A stretch of 64,000 bases of DNA from Fontibacillus puldeungensis. Lineage in GTDB: Bacteria > Bacillota > Bacilli > Paenibacillales > Paenibacillaceae. Location of the stretch: the NCBI RefSeq assembly GCF_042678945.1, contig NZ_JBHTLM010000006.1, positions 62,001 to 126,000 of the forward strand, in the 5' to 3' direction. The notes beneath the pieces were generated by a model. That model was not told the DNA's origin, ran no database searches, and worked only from the letters and a program-made list of their open reading frames with translations. This document shows positions 8,565-17,246 of this stretch, piece by piece. The position numbers and the translations under genes are program-made. The number at the start of each line of letters is the position of its first letter. The stretch's first letter is position 1.

Positions 8565-9542
8565 TTGACGATGACAAGCGAGCAGATTCAACAATTTGTG
8601 ATGACCTACTTGGAAGCGACGGACTCCCAGATCATCGAAAAATCCCCCTCTCATGTCACGGTCAAGCTATCGCCCCGTGCCGACCGGGATTTGACGAATC
8701 GGCCTTATTACTGGGGATTCATAGAACGAACCGGCGCGGAGCCTGAAACGATGTCGTTCTCATTCATCTTTGATCCGGAGCGGCATCAGGCGGCCGAGGA
8801 GAAGCGAGCCGGCAGCCCCAATATTGGCCAGGCTTCAACAGCCCCTCAAGAGGACACGCTGCTTGGACGTTACTATGGAGCCGTCCGTCCCCTACCTGTG
8901 CTTGGCGCTGGACGAATTCAACGTGAGGAAATGACGTTTGGAAGCCCGCGGCTAAAGCAAATTTTCGAAGCGGTCAAACGGGGCGGGCGCTATATGTATC
9001 TGTTCGAGGATCCAGGGCTAAGGCAGCGCACTACCCTGCTTCCAGCCGCTTATGAGCCCTGGCTCGGCGTATGCTTTAAGGTCGAGTTCTGCTGTGATAT
9101 GAAACGCGAGGAGCTACATTTTTTCGGAATCTCCCTGCTTGACGGTCGAATTGATGAGTCCTTCCTCACCAGGTTATCGGGGTTAACCCTCGTTCCGAGG
9201 CTTCCAGAAAACATCCACATTGAGCCGACGAGGCTATCCCTGGATCAAGGACGTGCCGAGCTCGAGACCAAACTGACCAAGCAGCTTGAAGCGTATGATA
9301 ACGACTGGGCCAATCAGGCAAGAGAGCGGCTGCAAGAGGAACTAACGCTCATTGATGCTTATTACCAGGATTTATTAAAGAATCCGGATGAGGAGCAAAA
9401 TCAGGCGGCAAGGGAGCAATATGAAGCGAGGCGCGGAGAAATTCGCTGGCAGTACGACCCGAGAATTGTCGTTTCCGCTCTGGCGAGCGGCATCTTTCAT
9501 CTGCGTTCGCCCAGGTATCCAGGAATAGACCGATCTCGCTAA
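8565..9542 (+). CDS. yqhG: YqhG-family protein
   Basis: The protein (about 325 residues) is soluble, without signal peptide or membrane segments. Its C-terminal third (residues ~220-310) is charged and helical, with EEQNQAAREQYEARRGEIRW-like stretches. It corresponds to the conserved YqhG family, which is always next to the SNF2 helicase gene. I prefer the TTG start at 8565 (GGAGG 9 nt upstream). The TTG at 8556 is too close to that site, and an ATG at 8571 is possible. It is translationally coupled to the helicase gene, which suggests joint action. Function unknown. Confidence 0.75.
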   Translation: MTMTSEQIQQFVMTYLEATDSQIIEKSPSHVTVKLSPRADRDLTNRPYYWGFIERTGAEPETMSFSFIFDPERHQAAEEKRAGSPNIGQASTAPQEDTLLGRYYGAVRPLPVLGAGRIQREEMTFGSPRLKQIFEAVKRGGRYMYLFEDPGLRQRTTLLPAAYEPWLGVCFKVEFCCDMKREELHFFGISLLDGRIDESFLTRLSGLTLVPRLPENIHIEPTRLSLDQGRAELETKLTKQLEAYDNDWANQARERLQEELTLIDAYYQDLLKNPDEEQNQAAREQYEARRGEIRWQYDPRIVVSALASGIFHLRSPRYPGIDRSR

Positions 9543-9665
9543 AAGACCGCAAAAATAGAAGCCCTCTCAGCTGTTTATGCGCGACACGTTGCAACATCCT
9601 TTTTGTTCCAGATTCAGTAAAATGGGACAAGCATATATGAAAGAAAGGGCAGGTGATTTACTGAA

Positions 9666-10694
9666 ATGCAGCTTCGCCCAATCCTAACGATAACGTTAAA
9701 AATGATCCTCTGCACGGGACTTCTGCTTCCCGTAAGTCTGAGTTCGTGGGGGCTGGCCGGGTGGATGACTCTAGAAACAGCCGCAGCAGCTAACCAGCAG
9801 GTCGATCCGGCTCCGAAGGAACTGCGCCGCTTCGCGGAGGATGTCATCCGCAAGCTGGCCCAGTCAAAAAGCTTTACTACCTGGGACGGCGCAGATACCT
9901 TCATTGAACCGCTAGGCCCGGGTACGCATAGCTGGCTTGTCACGGTGCAACCCGCGCAAACGAAAGAAGAAGCCGAAGGTACTCCGCTTGGGTACCTCAT
10001 CATCTCCGTTACGGCAGACGGACAATATAAACTAGTTGAGTACGGTGCTGGACCGGACTCCTTGTATGCAAAAGCTACGCTAAGCGTTGGCCTTAAAGAC
10101 AGCGGAATAGCTTCAGAAATGAACTCTATTGAAGTTACAGCCATTCCGCTGTACGGCGGGCCCGCATTAGCGGAATGGTTGATCAAGGAGCCGGGCAACG
10201 GCTCTGCGGTACAATTTCTGAATGCTTCTACCGGAGAACAACTACCGGAGACGGTTAAGAGCTGGGAGCTCCAAACCGTCAGTTATAAAGCTCCGCAGAC
10301 AGCTGCTGGAAGCAGTCAGCCTGAGCTTACGCCAAGCCGGATCCTTCGAACCGCCGAAAGCTTCAAGCCTTACGACAATCTGTTATGGATGACCGCTAAA
10401 GAGCTTCCGAACAAACCCGAAGCTCTTATCAAGCAGCTTACTTTAAGCAAGCAACTCGTTTTCGTGGCCTCTGGACCGAAGCGGACTTACTCTCTTCCCC
10501 TCCCTGTCTATGGTTATCAAACATGGACGGAAGATGATTCACCAAATGTGGACAAGAAGCTGACGGGCTCTATTTATTTACTCACCGGCTCAGCCGCAAG
10601 CCCCCGCCTCATCGCGCTAGACGCTTTGATGGATGCGGGCAAATTCGTGAAGTATCAAGACCAGCACTCATTCACTTTAACCAAGGCGCAATAA
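9666..10694 (+). CDS. Exported protein of unknown function
   Basis: The 342-residue protein begins with a signal peptide: basic start, hydrophobic stretch about residues 8-33, then Ala-rich sequence (ETAAAANQQ) suggesting cleavage near residue 42. The mature part is hydrophilic, with no cysteine cluster, LPXTG motif or repeat that I recognise. The ribosome site (GGCAGGTGA) is moderate. The gene stands alone between yqhG and a strong terminator, so the context gives no role. It is probably secreted or held at the membrane surface. Confidence 0.65.
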   Translation: MQLRPILTITLKMILCTGLLLPVSLSSWGLAGWMTLETAAAANQQVDPAPKELRRFAEDVIRKLAQSKSFTTWDGADTFIEPLGPGTHSWLVTVQPAQTKEEAEGTPLGYLIISVTADGQYKLVEYGAGPDSLYAKATLSVGLKDSGIASEMNSIEVTAIPLYGGPALAEWLIKEPGNGSAVQFLNASTGEQLPETVKSWELQTVSYKAPQTAAGSSQPELTPSRILRTAESFKPYDNLLWMTAKELPNKPEALIKQLTLSKQLVFVASGPKRTYSLPLPVYGYQTWTEDDSPNVDKKLTGSIYLLTGSAASPRLIALDALMDAGKFVKYQDQHSFTLTKAQ

Positions 10695-10712
10695 TTCGAA
10701 TCATCACAAACT

Positions 10713-10760
10713 AAAAAGCGCGAGCTGAAGGGCCAAATTCCTTCAGGCTCGCGCTTTTTT
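10713..10760. terminator. Bidirectional terminator
   Basis: A long stem (AAAGCGCGAGC … GCTCGCGCTTT, with an inner GAAGG/CCTTC extension) has A-runs on one side and T-runs on the other. It lies between the convergent exported-protein and EamA genes. Confidence 0.9.
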
Positions 10761-10764
10761 CCCG

Positions 10765-11700
10765 TTATGCTTCATTTTGGAGAGTAGAGCTTGAAGACGC
10801 GGCACCTGGTTTACGCAGCAGCCGCTTCAAATTGGTAAAATTCGAAACGATCGTTCCCGCTATAATCGTAATTCCTCCAAGAACCGTAATCCCATTTATC
10901 GTTTCGCCATACAATAGCACCCCGATGGTCAAGGCGATCAGCGGTGAAACATAAAGCCATGTGGCTGGGAAAATAGGATTGGTTTTAGCAATTAGCCAAT
11001 AAAACAAGCTGTGCCCTACCATCGACCCGACGACGATTAAGTACAGCAGCGAGCCGATTGCGGCCGGAGAAACTAGCACCTCGGAATGAACCTGCTCGGT
11101 AAAACAGGATAAGAGCAGGAGCAATAGTCCCCCGTAGATCATCTGGGCTGCGTTCAGTGCAATAGGCGATTCTTTCGGAAAGCTCTGAATTACTTTTTTG
11201 GAGTACAAAGCGCCTGAAGAATAAAAGATTTCTCCAATCAAAATCGCGACGCAGCCGATCCCCCACCACAAACTGACGGATACCGTAAGGCTTGGAAGCA
11301 CTAGCAATACGACCCCCGTGAATCCTAACAGGATCCCGAGCAAGGAAGCACCGGACGCTTTTTGATGAAAAATCAACATCTGCAGGATGAGGATCATGAG
11401 CGGACCCGTAGCCGACAGCACAGCGGCGATTCCAGATGATACATGTTGCTCTGCCCAATACAAGGTCGAAAACGTGCCGAAGGTAAGGCCGATTCCAGTA
11501 AGAAGCATCTCCTTGCGCAGCAGAATTGCAAAGCTCGCTTTTTTTCTCCATACCATCCACAGAAACATGATTAACCCTGCCGTCAGAAAGCGGACTCCTG
11601 CGGAGAAAAAAGGCGGCGACGCCGCATCAACACCTACCTTAATGGCTAGGAACGTTGTACCGAAGATAAGACACATGATGAAATAATTGATAATGACCAT
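10765..11700 (-). CDS. DMT-family (EamA) transporter
   Basis: The 311-residue protein has ten predicted hydrophobic segments in two EamA repeats. The first repeat begins with the typical FGTTFLAIKVG and the second is centred on a VGSMVGHSLFYWL-like stretch. Members export amino acids, metabolites or drugs by proton exchange; the substrate is unknown here. The ATG at 11700 has an AAGGAGG site. It is divergent from a MocR-type regulator 123 bp away, an arrangement in which the regulator usually controls the transporter; here that is inference. Confidence 0.88.
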   Translation of the reverse strand: MVIINYFIMCLIFGTTFLAIKVGVDAASPPFFSAGVRFLTAGLIMFLWMVWRKKASFAILLRKEMLLTGIGLTFGTFSTLYWAEQHVSSGIAAVLSATGPLMILILQMLIFHQKASGASLLGILLGFTGVVLLVLPSLTVSVSLWWGIGCVAILIGEIFYSSGALYSKKVIQSFPKESPIALNAAQMIYGGLLLLLLSCFTEQVHSEVLVSPAAIGSLLYLIVVGSMVGHSLFYWLIAKTNPIFPATWLYVSPLIALTIGVLLYGETINGITVLGGITIIAGTIVSNFTNLKRLLRKPGAASSSSTLQNEA

Positions 11701-11823
11701 TGCTGCATTCCTCCTTGCCTTGTATCATACAGGGAAGCGAGCAGAACAGATGAATCATAACAGAACAGATCATTTGCCATTCTGCTACAATGGGATGTAA
11801 CAATATGAGGAGAGAAGTGTGTA

Positions 11824-13260
11824 GTGAGCCAAACGGTAAGGCCGAAGGAAAACGTGAAGCTGCTGTTTCAGCAAGTGTACGACTTTGTGATAGACCGCAT
11901 TGAGCGAGGAGAATGGCAATCCCATGACAAACTGCCCTCAATCCGTAACCTTGCACAGGAATTGCAAGTCCACCGGCTGACCGTATTTCGGGCCTATCAA
12001 ATGCTGAAACAAAACGGAATCGTTTACGTCAAAGAAAAATCCGGCTACTATGTGGGCAGCAAAAACTATGATGAAGTTTCGCCACTCGCTATGGAGAACC
12101 CGCTCTTATCCGTTTCCGGCCATTTGAAAAACCATCTGAACGAGATCCATGGAATTCCGTCCGTTTATCAGTTTTCGCAAGCCCTGATCGATCCAAACCT
12201 ACTTCCGAATCTATTCCTATCGGAATATGTAAAGGAGGTGTTTGACAGCTACCCCAAGCTGCTTGGAACCTACTCCTCCGCACAAGGGGACGTGGAACTA
12301 CGAGAAGTGCTAAGTCGTTATCTGCTAAGGCATCACAACATTCCGTCAACTTCAGACGAGGTTCTGATTACAACCGGGGCGCAACAGGCCATCGACCTAT
12401 TATCGCGCAGCTTCATCCGGCCGATGGACAAAATACTGGTGGAGCGGCCGACTTACAGCGCCGCTATTGATATTTTCCGGCAGCATGGCGCGAGACTGTT
12501 ACCTGTAGACATCCAACCGACTGGTTACGATCTGGAGCTCGTCGAGCAATTGATGAAGCTGCACAAGCCGCGGATTTTCTATATGAATCCAACGTTTCAC
12601 AACCCAACCGGCTATACAGTACCAACCTCTCAGCGTAAACGTTTAGTTGAACTGGCTGAGCAGTACGGCTGCCTGTTGGTTGAGGACGATGCTTTTCATG
12701 ACATTTATTTTGAGGGGCCTCCACCTCCACCGTTATTTACCTACGATTCGGAAGGCTGGGTTGTATATCTCCGCAGCTTTAGCAAATATGTGGCACCTGG
12801 ATTACGCATTTGCGCGGTCTTTGCCCGAAGCCCGGTCATTCGTCCTTTAATCACCGCCAAGTCGCTTGCGGATAATGGGACTCCGCTCGTCAACCAAAAA
12901 TTGTTTCTGCGCTGCTTCGAGTCCGAACGACTTCAGATGCATCTGGAAAAGCTGCGAACCGCTCTGCAAATCCGTCGGGTTCTTATGGAGAAGGGGCTTG
13001 CCGGAGCAGGCTTTAGCTGGGTCACCCCAAATGGCGGCCTTAATTTGTGGGTCAAGCTGCCAGACGGCTTGTCTGCGAATGCTTTCCTCGAGGAATGCGT
13101 TCGGCATTCGATCTCCTTCGTTCCCGGGAGAATTTGCGATCCCCTTGGTGAGATGAGTTCATGGATCCGGCTTAGCTATTCTTTCGTCAACGAGGAGCAT
13201 ATACGTGCCGGGGTTGGGCGACTCGTGGAGATTGCCGGAGCAATGACACCGGGTTCTTAA
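11824..13260 (+). CDS. MocR-type regulator: GntR HTH fused to aminotransferase domain
   Basis: The 478-residue protein has an N-terminal winged helix of the GntR type (residues ~10-75, KLPSIRNLAQELQVHRLTV). This is joined by a linker to a fold-type I aminotransferase domain (from ~110). The PLP lysine lies in SFSKYVAPGLR near residue 322. MocR proteins use PLP as an effector-binding cofactor to regulate vitamin B6 or amino-acid genes. The start is a GTG with GAGGAGAG upstream. It is divergent from the EamA transporter gene, which is the natural target candidate. A terminator follows. Confidence 0.9.
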   Translation: MSQTVRPKENVKLLFQQVYDFVIDRIERGEWQSHDKLPSIRNLAQELQVHRLTVFRAYQMLKQNGIVYVKEKSGYYVGSKNYDEVSPLAMENPLLSVSGHLKNHLNEIHGIPSVYQFSQALIDPNLLPNLFLSEYVKEVFDSYPKLLGTYSSAQGDVELREVLSRYLLRHHNIPSTSDEVLITTGAQQAIDLLSRSFIRPMDKILVERPTYSAAIDIFRQHGARLLPVDIQPTGYDLELVEQLMKLHKPRIFYMNPTFHNPTGYTVPTSQRKRLVELAEQYGCLLVEDDAFHDIYFEGPPPPPLFTYDSEGWVVYLRSFSKYVAPGLRICAVFARSPVIRPLITAKSLADNGTPLVNQKLFLRCFESERLQMHLEKLRTALQIRRVLMEKGLAGAGFSWVTPNGGLNLWVKLPDGLSANAFLEECVRHSISFVPGRICDPLGEMSSWIRLSYSFVNEEHIRAGVGRLVEIAGAMTPGS

Positions 13261-13279
13261 TTTATTGAGCTGCAAAATT

Positions 13280-13322
13280 AAAGCGGCCGCTTCTTCCTAC
13301 AGGAATTACGCGACCGCTTTTT
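13280..13322. terminator. Terminator after the MocR gene
   Basis: AAAGCGG(CCGC) pairs with (GCG)ACCGCTTTTT across a roughly 20-nt loop; T-runs are present on the plus strand. It lies between the convergent mocR-type and yqzE genes. Confidence 0.75.
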
Positions 13323-13340
13323 AAGCAATTTCGGCTTACA

Positions 13341-13553
13341 CTATACGTGACGGGATGACGTTTCCTTTTTCCGTTTCCGCTTAAGCGGTAAATCATCCAC
13401 CCAAAGAGAAATGGAAAATGGAATCATGCCGAACCATCGGCGGGCCCATGGCTCCTTCTCCTTCGTCCGTTCGCGCCGGATCTCCCGCGGTGTTTCCACA
13501 TAATCAACTACCCGTTCGGTAATGTACTTTACCAATTCGTCTCCTTTAGCCAT
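13341..13553 (-). CDS. yqzE: YqzE-family protein
   Basis: The 70-residue protein has the family pattern of a YITERVVDYVETPREIRRERT-like N-terminus followed by EPWARRWFGMIPFSISLW and a basic tail. The start is the ATG at 13553, preceded by AAAGGAG 11 nt away; an upstream in-frame ATG at 13574 lies before that ribosome site. In Bacillus, yqzE sits close to the comG and yqhG/yqhH genes, so this is a loosened version of that neighbourhood. Its role is unknown. Confidence 0.8.
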   Translation of the reverse strand: MAKGDELVKYITERVVDYVETPREIRRERTKEKEPWARRWFGMIPFSISLWVDDLPLKRKRKKETSSRHV

Positions 13554-13715
13554 CGCTGTTACAACTCCTTTCATGAATCAAATTCACTCTTTATTTATAG
13601 TTTGCACCGCTGGCTGTTTCCCTAAACTAAAAATCACGCCGATCATTTACACCATGCATGATTTATTCTCCTTGAGCTAACCCTAAGTGAAAATTAGACC
13701 GAGAAGGTGAAGCGA

Positions 13716-14414
13716 ATGAGTAAAGTTTTATATTCCCTGCTCGCGTTGATGCTCATATTTACGTGCACGTCTGGAATTTGGAGCCCCTCCGCTCTGGCCG
13801 ATGATAAAGACCTAAGACACGCCTTCCCTGAACCGGTTATCCTGATTGATGCCGGACATGGCGGAATCGATGGCGGAACCTCATACGGTGATATTTTAGA
13901 GAAAAATATCAATCTTGAAGTTGGACGTCGGTTGTACGTCGTTCTTCGCAGTCACGGATACCGAGCGATTCTCAACCGTACAGGGGATTACGCTTTAAGC
14001 GACGACAATCGCTGGCTGAGCATCCGCTCCCGGCATATCAGAGATCTGGCTCAGCGGAAAGAACTAAGTGAGCACATACCGGCTGCCATCGTAGTCAGTC
14101 TGCATGTAAATTGGAGCCGTGACGAGGCGCAGCACGGGCCGCTTGTCCTGCATCAGAATGAGGGAAGAAGCGCTATGCTAGCCTCTTCCCTTCAGGGAGC
14201 TCTTGGGAGGCTATACCGCATTCCTACTCCAAAAACCCCTAAAGTGGGTAAACCGTTTTATTTACTGAACCACGTGGACGTACCTGCAATCATCGTCGAA
14301 GCCGGCTTTATAAGCAACACACAAGACCGAGACATGCTCGTTAGCCCCCGCGGGCAGCAAAAAATCGCCGAGGCACTATATGCAGGTATTGCTGAATACT
14401 TTGTCTCGTTCTAA
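13716..14414 (+). CDS. cwlD: N-acetylmuramoyl-L-alanine amidase, CwlD-like
   Basis: The protein (about 232 residues) has a signal peptide or anchor (residues ~3-28) and one amidase_3 catalytic domain. The domain carries the zinc motif DAGHGGIDGG, a glutamate in NINLEVGRR, a histidine in VSLHVNW, and the closing VEAGFISN. CwlD helps convert spore-cortex peptidoglycan to muramic-delta-lactam, and the size and lack of extra domains fit it. I prefer the ATG at 13716 (GAGAAGGTG upstream) over the GTG at 13707. It stands alone, with a terminator after it. Confidence 0.82.
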   Translation: MSKVLYSLLALMLIFTCTSGIWSPSALADDKDLRHAFPEPVILIDAGHGGIDGGTSYGDILEKNINLEVGRRLYVVLRSHGYRAILNRTGDYALSDDNRWLSIRSRHIRDLAQRKELSEHIPAAIVVSLHVNWSRDEAQHGPLVLHQNEGRSAMLASSLQGALGRLYRIPTPKTPKVGKPFYLLNHVDVPAIIVEAGFISNTQDRDMLVSPRGQQKIAEALYAGIAEYFVSF

Positions 14415-14430
14415 CAAAAACGTCTATCAT

Positions 14431-14467
14431 AAAAAGAAGTCCCGGACTCCATCCGGGACTTCTTTTT
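14431..14467. terminator. Bidirectional terminator
   Basis: AAAAAGAAGTCCCGG pairs with CCGGGACTTCTTTTT around a short loop. It separates the convergent cwlD-like and CmpB-type genes. Confidence 0.93.
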
Positions 14468-14474
14468 CTCAAGC

Positions 14475-14996
14475 CTAAACCAAACTCCGCCGCCATTCCC
14501 TCCGCCGGTCCCAGCATGTCCAAAGTAAATCGGATACAAATAGCAGCAGAAATAACAAGCTTGCCGGTTCCCAAACTTCTTCCATACTCCGGTAAATGAC
14601 TTCGATCTGCGGATGAAGAAATTCCAGCACCAGCACCGACAGCACCGCCCAATACATAGAAAAGCGAAAGCATATGTGCCCATGAAGCTGCCCTCGAAGC
14701 TCAGAGTAATCCCACCACCGCTTACCAAAGAAGGTAAAGAGTAAATACCCGCTTAAATATTCGACGATGGTCGGAATCAATAGGCAGCCTAATGCGACGA
14801 TAAAAGCATGTTGCCCATCCCCGCGTAACGAAAGCAGCAGCAGAGGAGCAATACCATACATCGGCTTCAGCGGACTTTTCAGGAACCCTTCTTTCCAGAA
14901 CACGCCCTGCGTAGATAAGCTGTATACATTTTCAAGCAGCCAGCCTAACAGCGAGTAGACGAGAAAATAAAACAATCCTTCGTAGGCCGTCACCAA
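14475..14996 (-). CDS. Putative ABC-transporter-type membrane protein, CmpB family
   Basis: The 173-residue protein has about five hydrophobic segments and the family signature near its start (YSLLGWLLENVYS), then a GFLKSPLKPMYGIAPLLLL-like segment. These match the small multi-pass proteins annotated as CmpB-type permeases (PF06541). No ATPase gene accompanies it, so transport activity is not supported by context. The start may be the TTG at 14996 or the GTG at 14993, with AAAGGG upstream. Function unknown. Confidence 0.75.
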   Translation of the reverse strand: MVTAYEGLFYFLVYSLLGWLLENVYSLSTQGVFWKEGFLKSPLKPMYGIAPLLLLSLRGDGQHAFIVALGCLLIPTIVEYLSGYLLFTFFGKRWWDYSELRGQLHGHICFRFSMYWAVLSVLVLEFLHPQIEVIYRSMEEVWEPASLLFLLLFVSDLLWTCWDRRREWRRSLV

Positions 14997-15161
14997 AAGT
15001 CAACCCTTTCTGTTTTTTTGATCCCTCTTATTATTCTCCGCAGCCCCACCAAAACATGCATTTAGTACCACTAGTTTCCATGCCGTTTAGACTTGTATGA
15101 ATTGACTCATTTCGCGGAACATTAAGCACTATATCTAAGAACTGGTGGTGAGTGTTGCAGC

Positions 15162-15809
15162 ATGTATTTATCCCCGCGTTTGTATCACCGATTTGTCAGA
15201 CCTCAGTGGTCTACCCAAAAATACATTCACGACCACATTCGAAGCATGGTCTCTCTAAAAAGTAGAAATGTTCTGGACTTTGGATGCGGAACGGGGGCGA
15301 ACTGTTCCATATGCGATGCAGGTTATTATTACGGAGTTGATCCGGACGCCCAAAGAATTGAATTTGCCAAGGAGCTGCATCCGGACTATGACTTTATGGT
15401 GTTTGATGAAAAGCGTATCCCTCTAGCCGATCAGGCGATCGACCTCATCCTTATAATCGCTGTACTGCACCATATTCCCGATGAACAAATCACCACGTAC
15501 CTGCATGAATTTCGCCGGGTATTGAAGCCTGACGGGCAGATGATGATCATCGAGCCATATTTATGTCCACAACGCAAATTGGGTAACTGGTTCATGCAAA
15601 AATACGACGACGGGGAACACATTCGCAGCGAAGACGGGTATTTACAGCTTTTCGACCATGGGGAGTATAAATATGAAGTGATCAAGCGGTTTAGGAAATT
15701 CTTTTTCTACAATGAACTCGTGTTTACTGCCACACCTACAGCTTTTCCAAAACACGATCGGCAGGCAAGTTCTTCTCTTCCCCATTTGAAAGCTAGTGTT
15801 AAAATTTAA
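15162..15809 (+). CDS. Class I SAM-dependent methyltransferase
   Basis: The 215-residue protein shows the Rossmann-type motif I VLDFGCGTGANCS near residue 38. It also shows an acidic residue after beta-2 (YGVDPDAQRIEFAK), motif post-I around FDEKRIPLADQAIDLI, and HHIPDEQ, all typical of methyltransf_11 enzymes. The substrate is not apparent. It stands alone between divergent and convergent neighbours, and a hairpin terminator follows directly. Confidence 0.85.
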   Translation: MYLSPRLYHRFVRPQWSTQKYIHDHIRSMVSLKSRNVLDFGCGTGANCSICDAGYYYGVDPDAQRIEFAKELHPDYDFMVFDEKRIPLADQAIDLILIIAVLHHIPDEQITTYLHEFRRVLKPDGQMMIIEPYLCPQRKLGNWFMQKYDDGEHIRSEDGYLQLFDHGEYKYEVIKRFRKFFFYNELVFTATPTAFPKHDRQASSSLPHLKASVKI

Positions 15810-15813
15810 CGTG

Positions 15814-15845
15814 AAAAAGGGCCATTCCGAAAGGATGGCCCTTTG
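15814..15845. terminator. Terminator after the methyltransferase gene
   Basis: AAAGGGCCATTC pairs with GGATGGCCCTTT around a tight loop, with an A-run on one side and a short T-run on the other. It serves the convergent methyltransferase and symporter genes. Confidence 0.85.
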
Positions 15846-15858
15846 TATTGATGCCTAT

Positions 15859-16878
15859 TTAAGCTAACCCGTTAGATATTCCAACGACAATCCATGACAC
15901 GATCAGAATCAAGTTCCCGGTGAGCAGCCATTTTTTCGGAGTCGGGAATCCTTTCCACTCTCCATCCTTTAAGCCCCATCCATTGCTGACAATCAAAGCC
16001 AGGCCATTAAAGGCAAGCCAGCCGACGCTTGAGCCGATCGGTCCGAGCATCACCGTAGCTTTGGCGTAGAAGCCAAGGGCCAAGTACCATACAAAAGACG
16101 TAATAATCGCTTTCACATAAGCCTTACTCGAACCTTCTGCGGTAAAATCGCGATAGCTCCGATTTTTGATCATCATAACAAGGGCGTAACCAAAATTGGC
16201 TATAAAACCACCGAACAGCGTAATGACCCAAGGAATCAGGCTAGCGCTTGTCGCCTCTACTCCGTGCTTAGTCGCAATATCCAGCGTCTGATTCGCATAG
16301 ACAAAGCCGATATTCATGGCAGCAGAACCAAGACCAGCTAAGGAAGCCATCAGAATTCCTTTTGTCAGCGACTTTTTCTGTGCCCCGTCTCCTTGTGAAG
16401 ACATTCGTTCAGCGAGGATCTTTTCTTTATCCAACCCTGCCTTCGTAATTACGGCAACCCCCGTTAGCATAATCGCCATCCCGACGAGCAGCAGAACAAA
16501 GGAAAGGACCGGCGGAATGTTACCGAAAATCAGCAGCGGAATCAGCGCACCAAGCGAAGCGGATATTCCCATGTTAATTCCGTAGGTTAAGGAAACGCCT
16601 ACCGAATCTACAGCTTGTCCGAACAAAATAGCGCTGACGCCCCAGATCAGACCGCATAACGATGCCAATCCGAGTACGTGAACAGGCGTTTCTCGAACGT
16701 AGTTCATAAACTCCGGAACCTCCAACCAGGTCCACCCGATTGGAATTAATACAATACCGCAGACCGAGAAGATAATCCAAAAAGTCTCCCAGGAAAACGG
16801 CTGGTACTTCTTCATGCCAAGTCCAAAACTGCCTTGAAACAAACACGCCAACAACAACAATAACAATCCATTTACCAT
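15859..16878 (-). CDS. L-rhamnose/proton symporter RhaT family
   Basis: The 339-residue protein has ten hydrophobic segments and matches the RhaT family pattern: N-terminal LACLFQGSFGLGMKKYQ, WETFWI near residue 30, and FGQAVDSVGVSLTYGINMGISASLGALIPL in the first half. RhaT-type proteins import rhamnose or related sugars with protons. No rhamnose catabolic genes are adjacent, so the exact sugar is uncertain. It forms a single-gene unit with its promoter in 16880-16990. Confidence 0.82.
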   Translation of the reverse strand: MVNGLLLLLLACLFQGSFGLGMKKYQPFSWETFWIIFSVCGIVLIPIGWTWLEVPEFMNYVRETPVHVLGLASLCGLIWGVSAILFGQAVDSVGVSLTYGINMGISASLGALIPLLIFGNIPPVLSFVLLLVGMAIMLTGVAVITKAGLDKEKILAERMSSQGDGAQKKSLTKGILMASLAGLGSAAMNIGFVYANQTLDIATKHGVEATSASLIPWVITLFGGFIANFGYALVMMIKNRSYRDFTAEGSSKAYVKAIITSFVWYLALGFYAKATVMLGPIGSSVGWLAFNGLALIVSNGWGLKDGEWKGFPTPKKWLLTGNLILIVSWIVVGISNGLA

Positions 16879-17055
16879 CTCTGTCTCTTTCTCTCCCTAT
16901 TGGCTCCAATCCAAGGTGCCGAAACTTTGTTGATTCACTAAATTAACTATAAGGAGGAAAAAGGAAAAAGGCAATGTAAAATCTATCACTATCAGGAACG
17001 GTCAGTTTTGGCTCAGCCTTGCGGATGCCAACCTAGCGGCTACATGCAGAAATCG

Positions 17056-17084
17056 TTGATTTTCATTACACTTTTCGCTATAGT
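17056..17084 (+). promoter_or_regulatory. Strong sigma-A promoter of a possible small RNA
   Basis: TTGATT (17056-17061) and TATAGT (17079-17084) are separated by exactly 17 bp. Transcription would start near 17091, about 155 bp before the diguanylate cyclase gene, and meet a terminator at about 17190. Confidence 0.6.
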
Positions 17085-17090
17085 AATGGA

Positions 17091-17192
17091 GGAATCTACT
17101 ACTTTTTGTGTGGCTCCAATTTGAGGAGGATGTGAAACCTCCTACTATACAATTTCGTAATCGGAGGAACCGGCTTTGTCGGTTCTTTTTTA
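17091..17192 (+). ncRNA. Possible small RNA or attenuator leader ahead of a diguanylate cyclase gene
   Basis: Between the promoter at 17056 and a terminator there is room for a transcript of about 100 nt with no open frame longer than a few codons. It contains hairpin AGGAGG-8 nt-CCTCCT (17124-17143) and the terminator hairpin GAACCGGC-TTT-GTCGGTTC (17167-17185) followed by six Ts. GGAGG occurs three times and its complement CCTCC once, so alternative pairings are possible. I do not recognise a known riboswitch. The remaining 16879-17055 holds only the upstream region of the symporter gene. Confidence 0.4.
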
Positions 17193-17246
17193 TTAAAGCT
17201 GCATAATCGGTAATATGCTTGTATCAGCTGCGGGGGAGACACAGAG

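Noticed and set aside
16041..16910. Alternative frame 16574-16909 overlapping the RhaT-like gene
   Set aside because: Out-of-frame translation of a membrane protein gene with Val/Arg-rich nonsense sequence.
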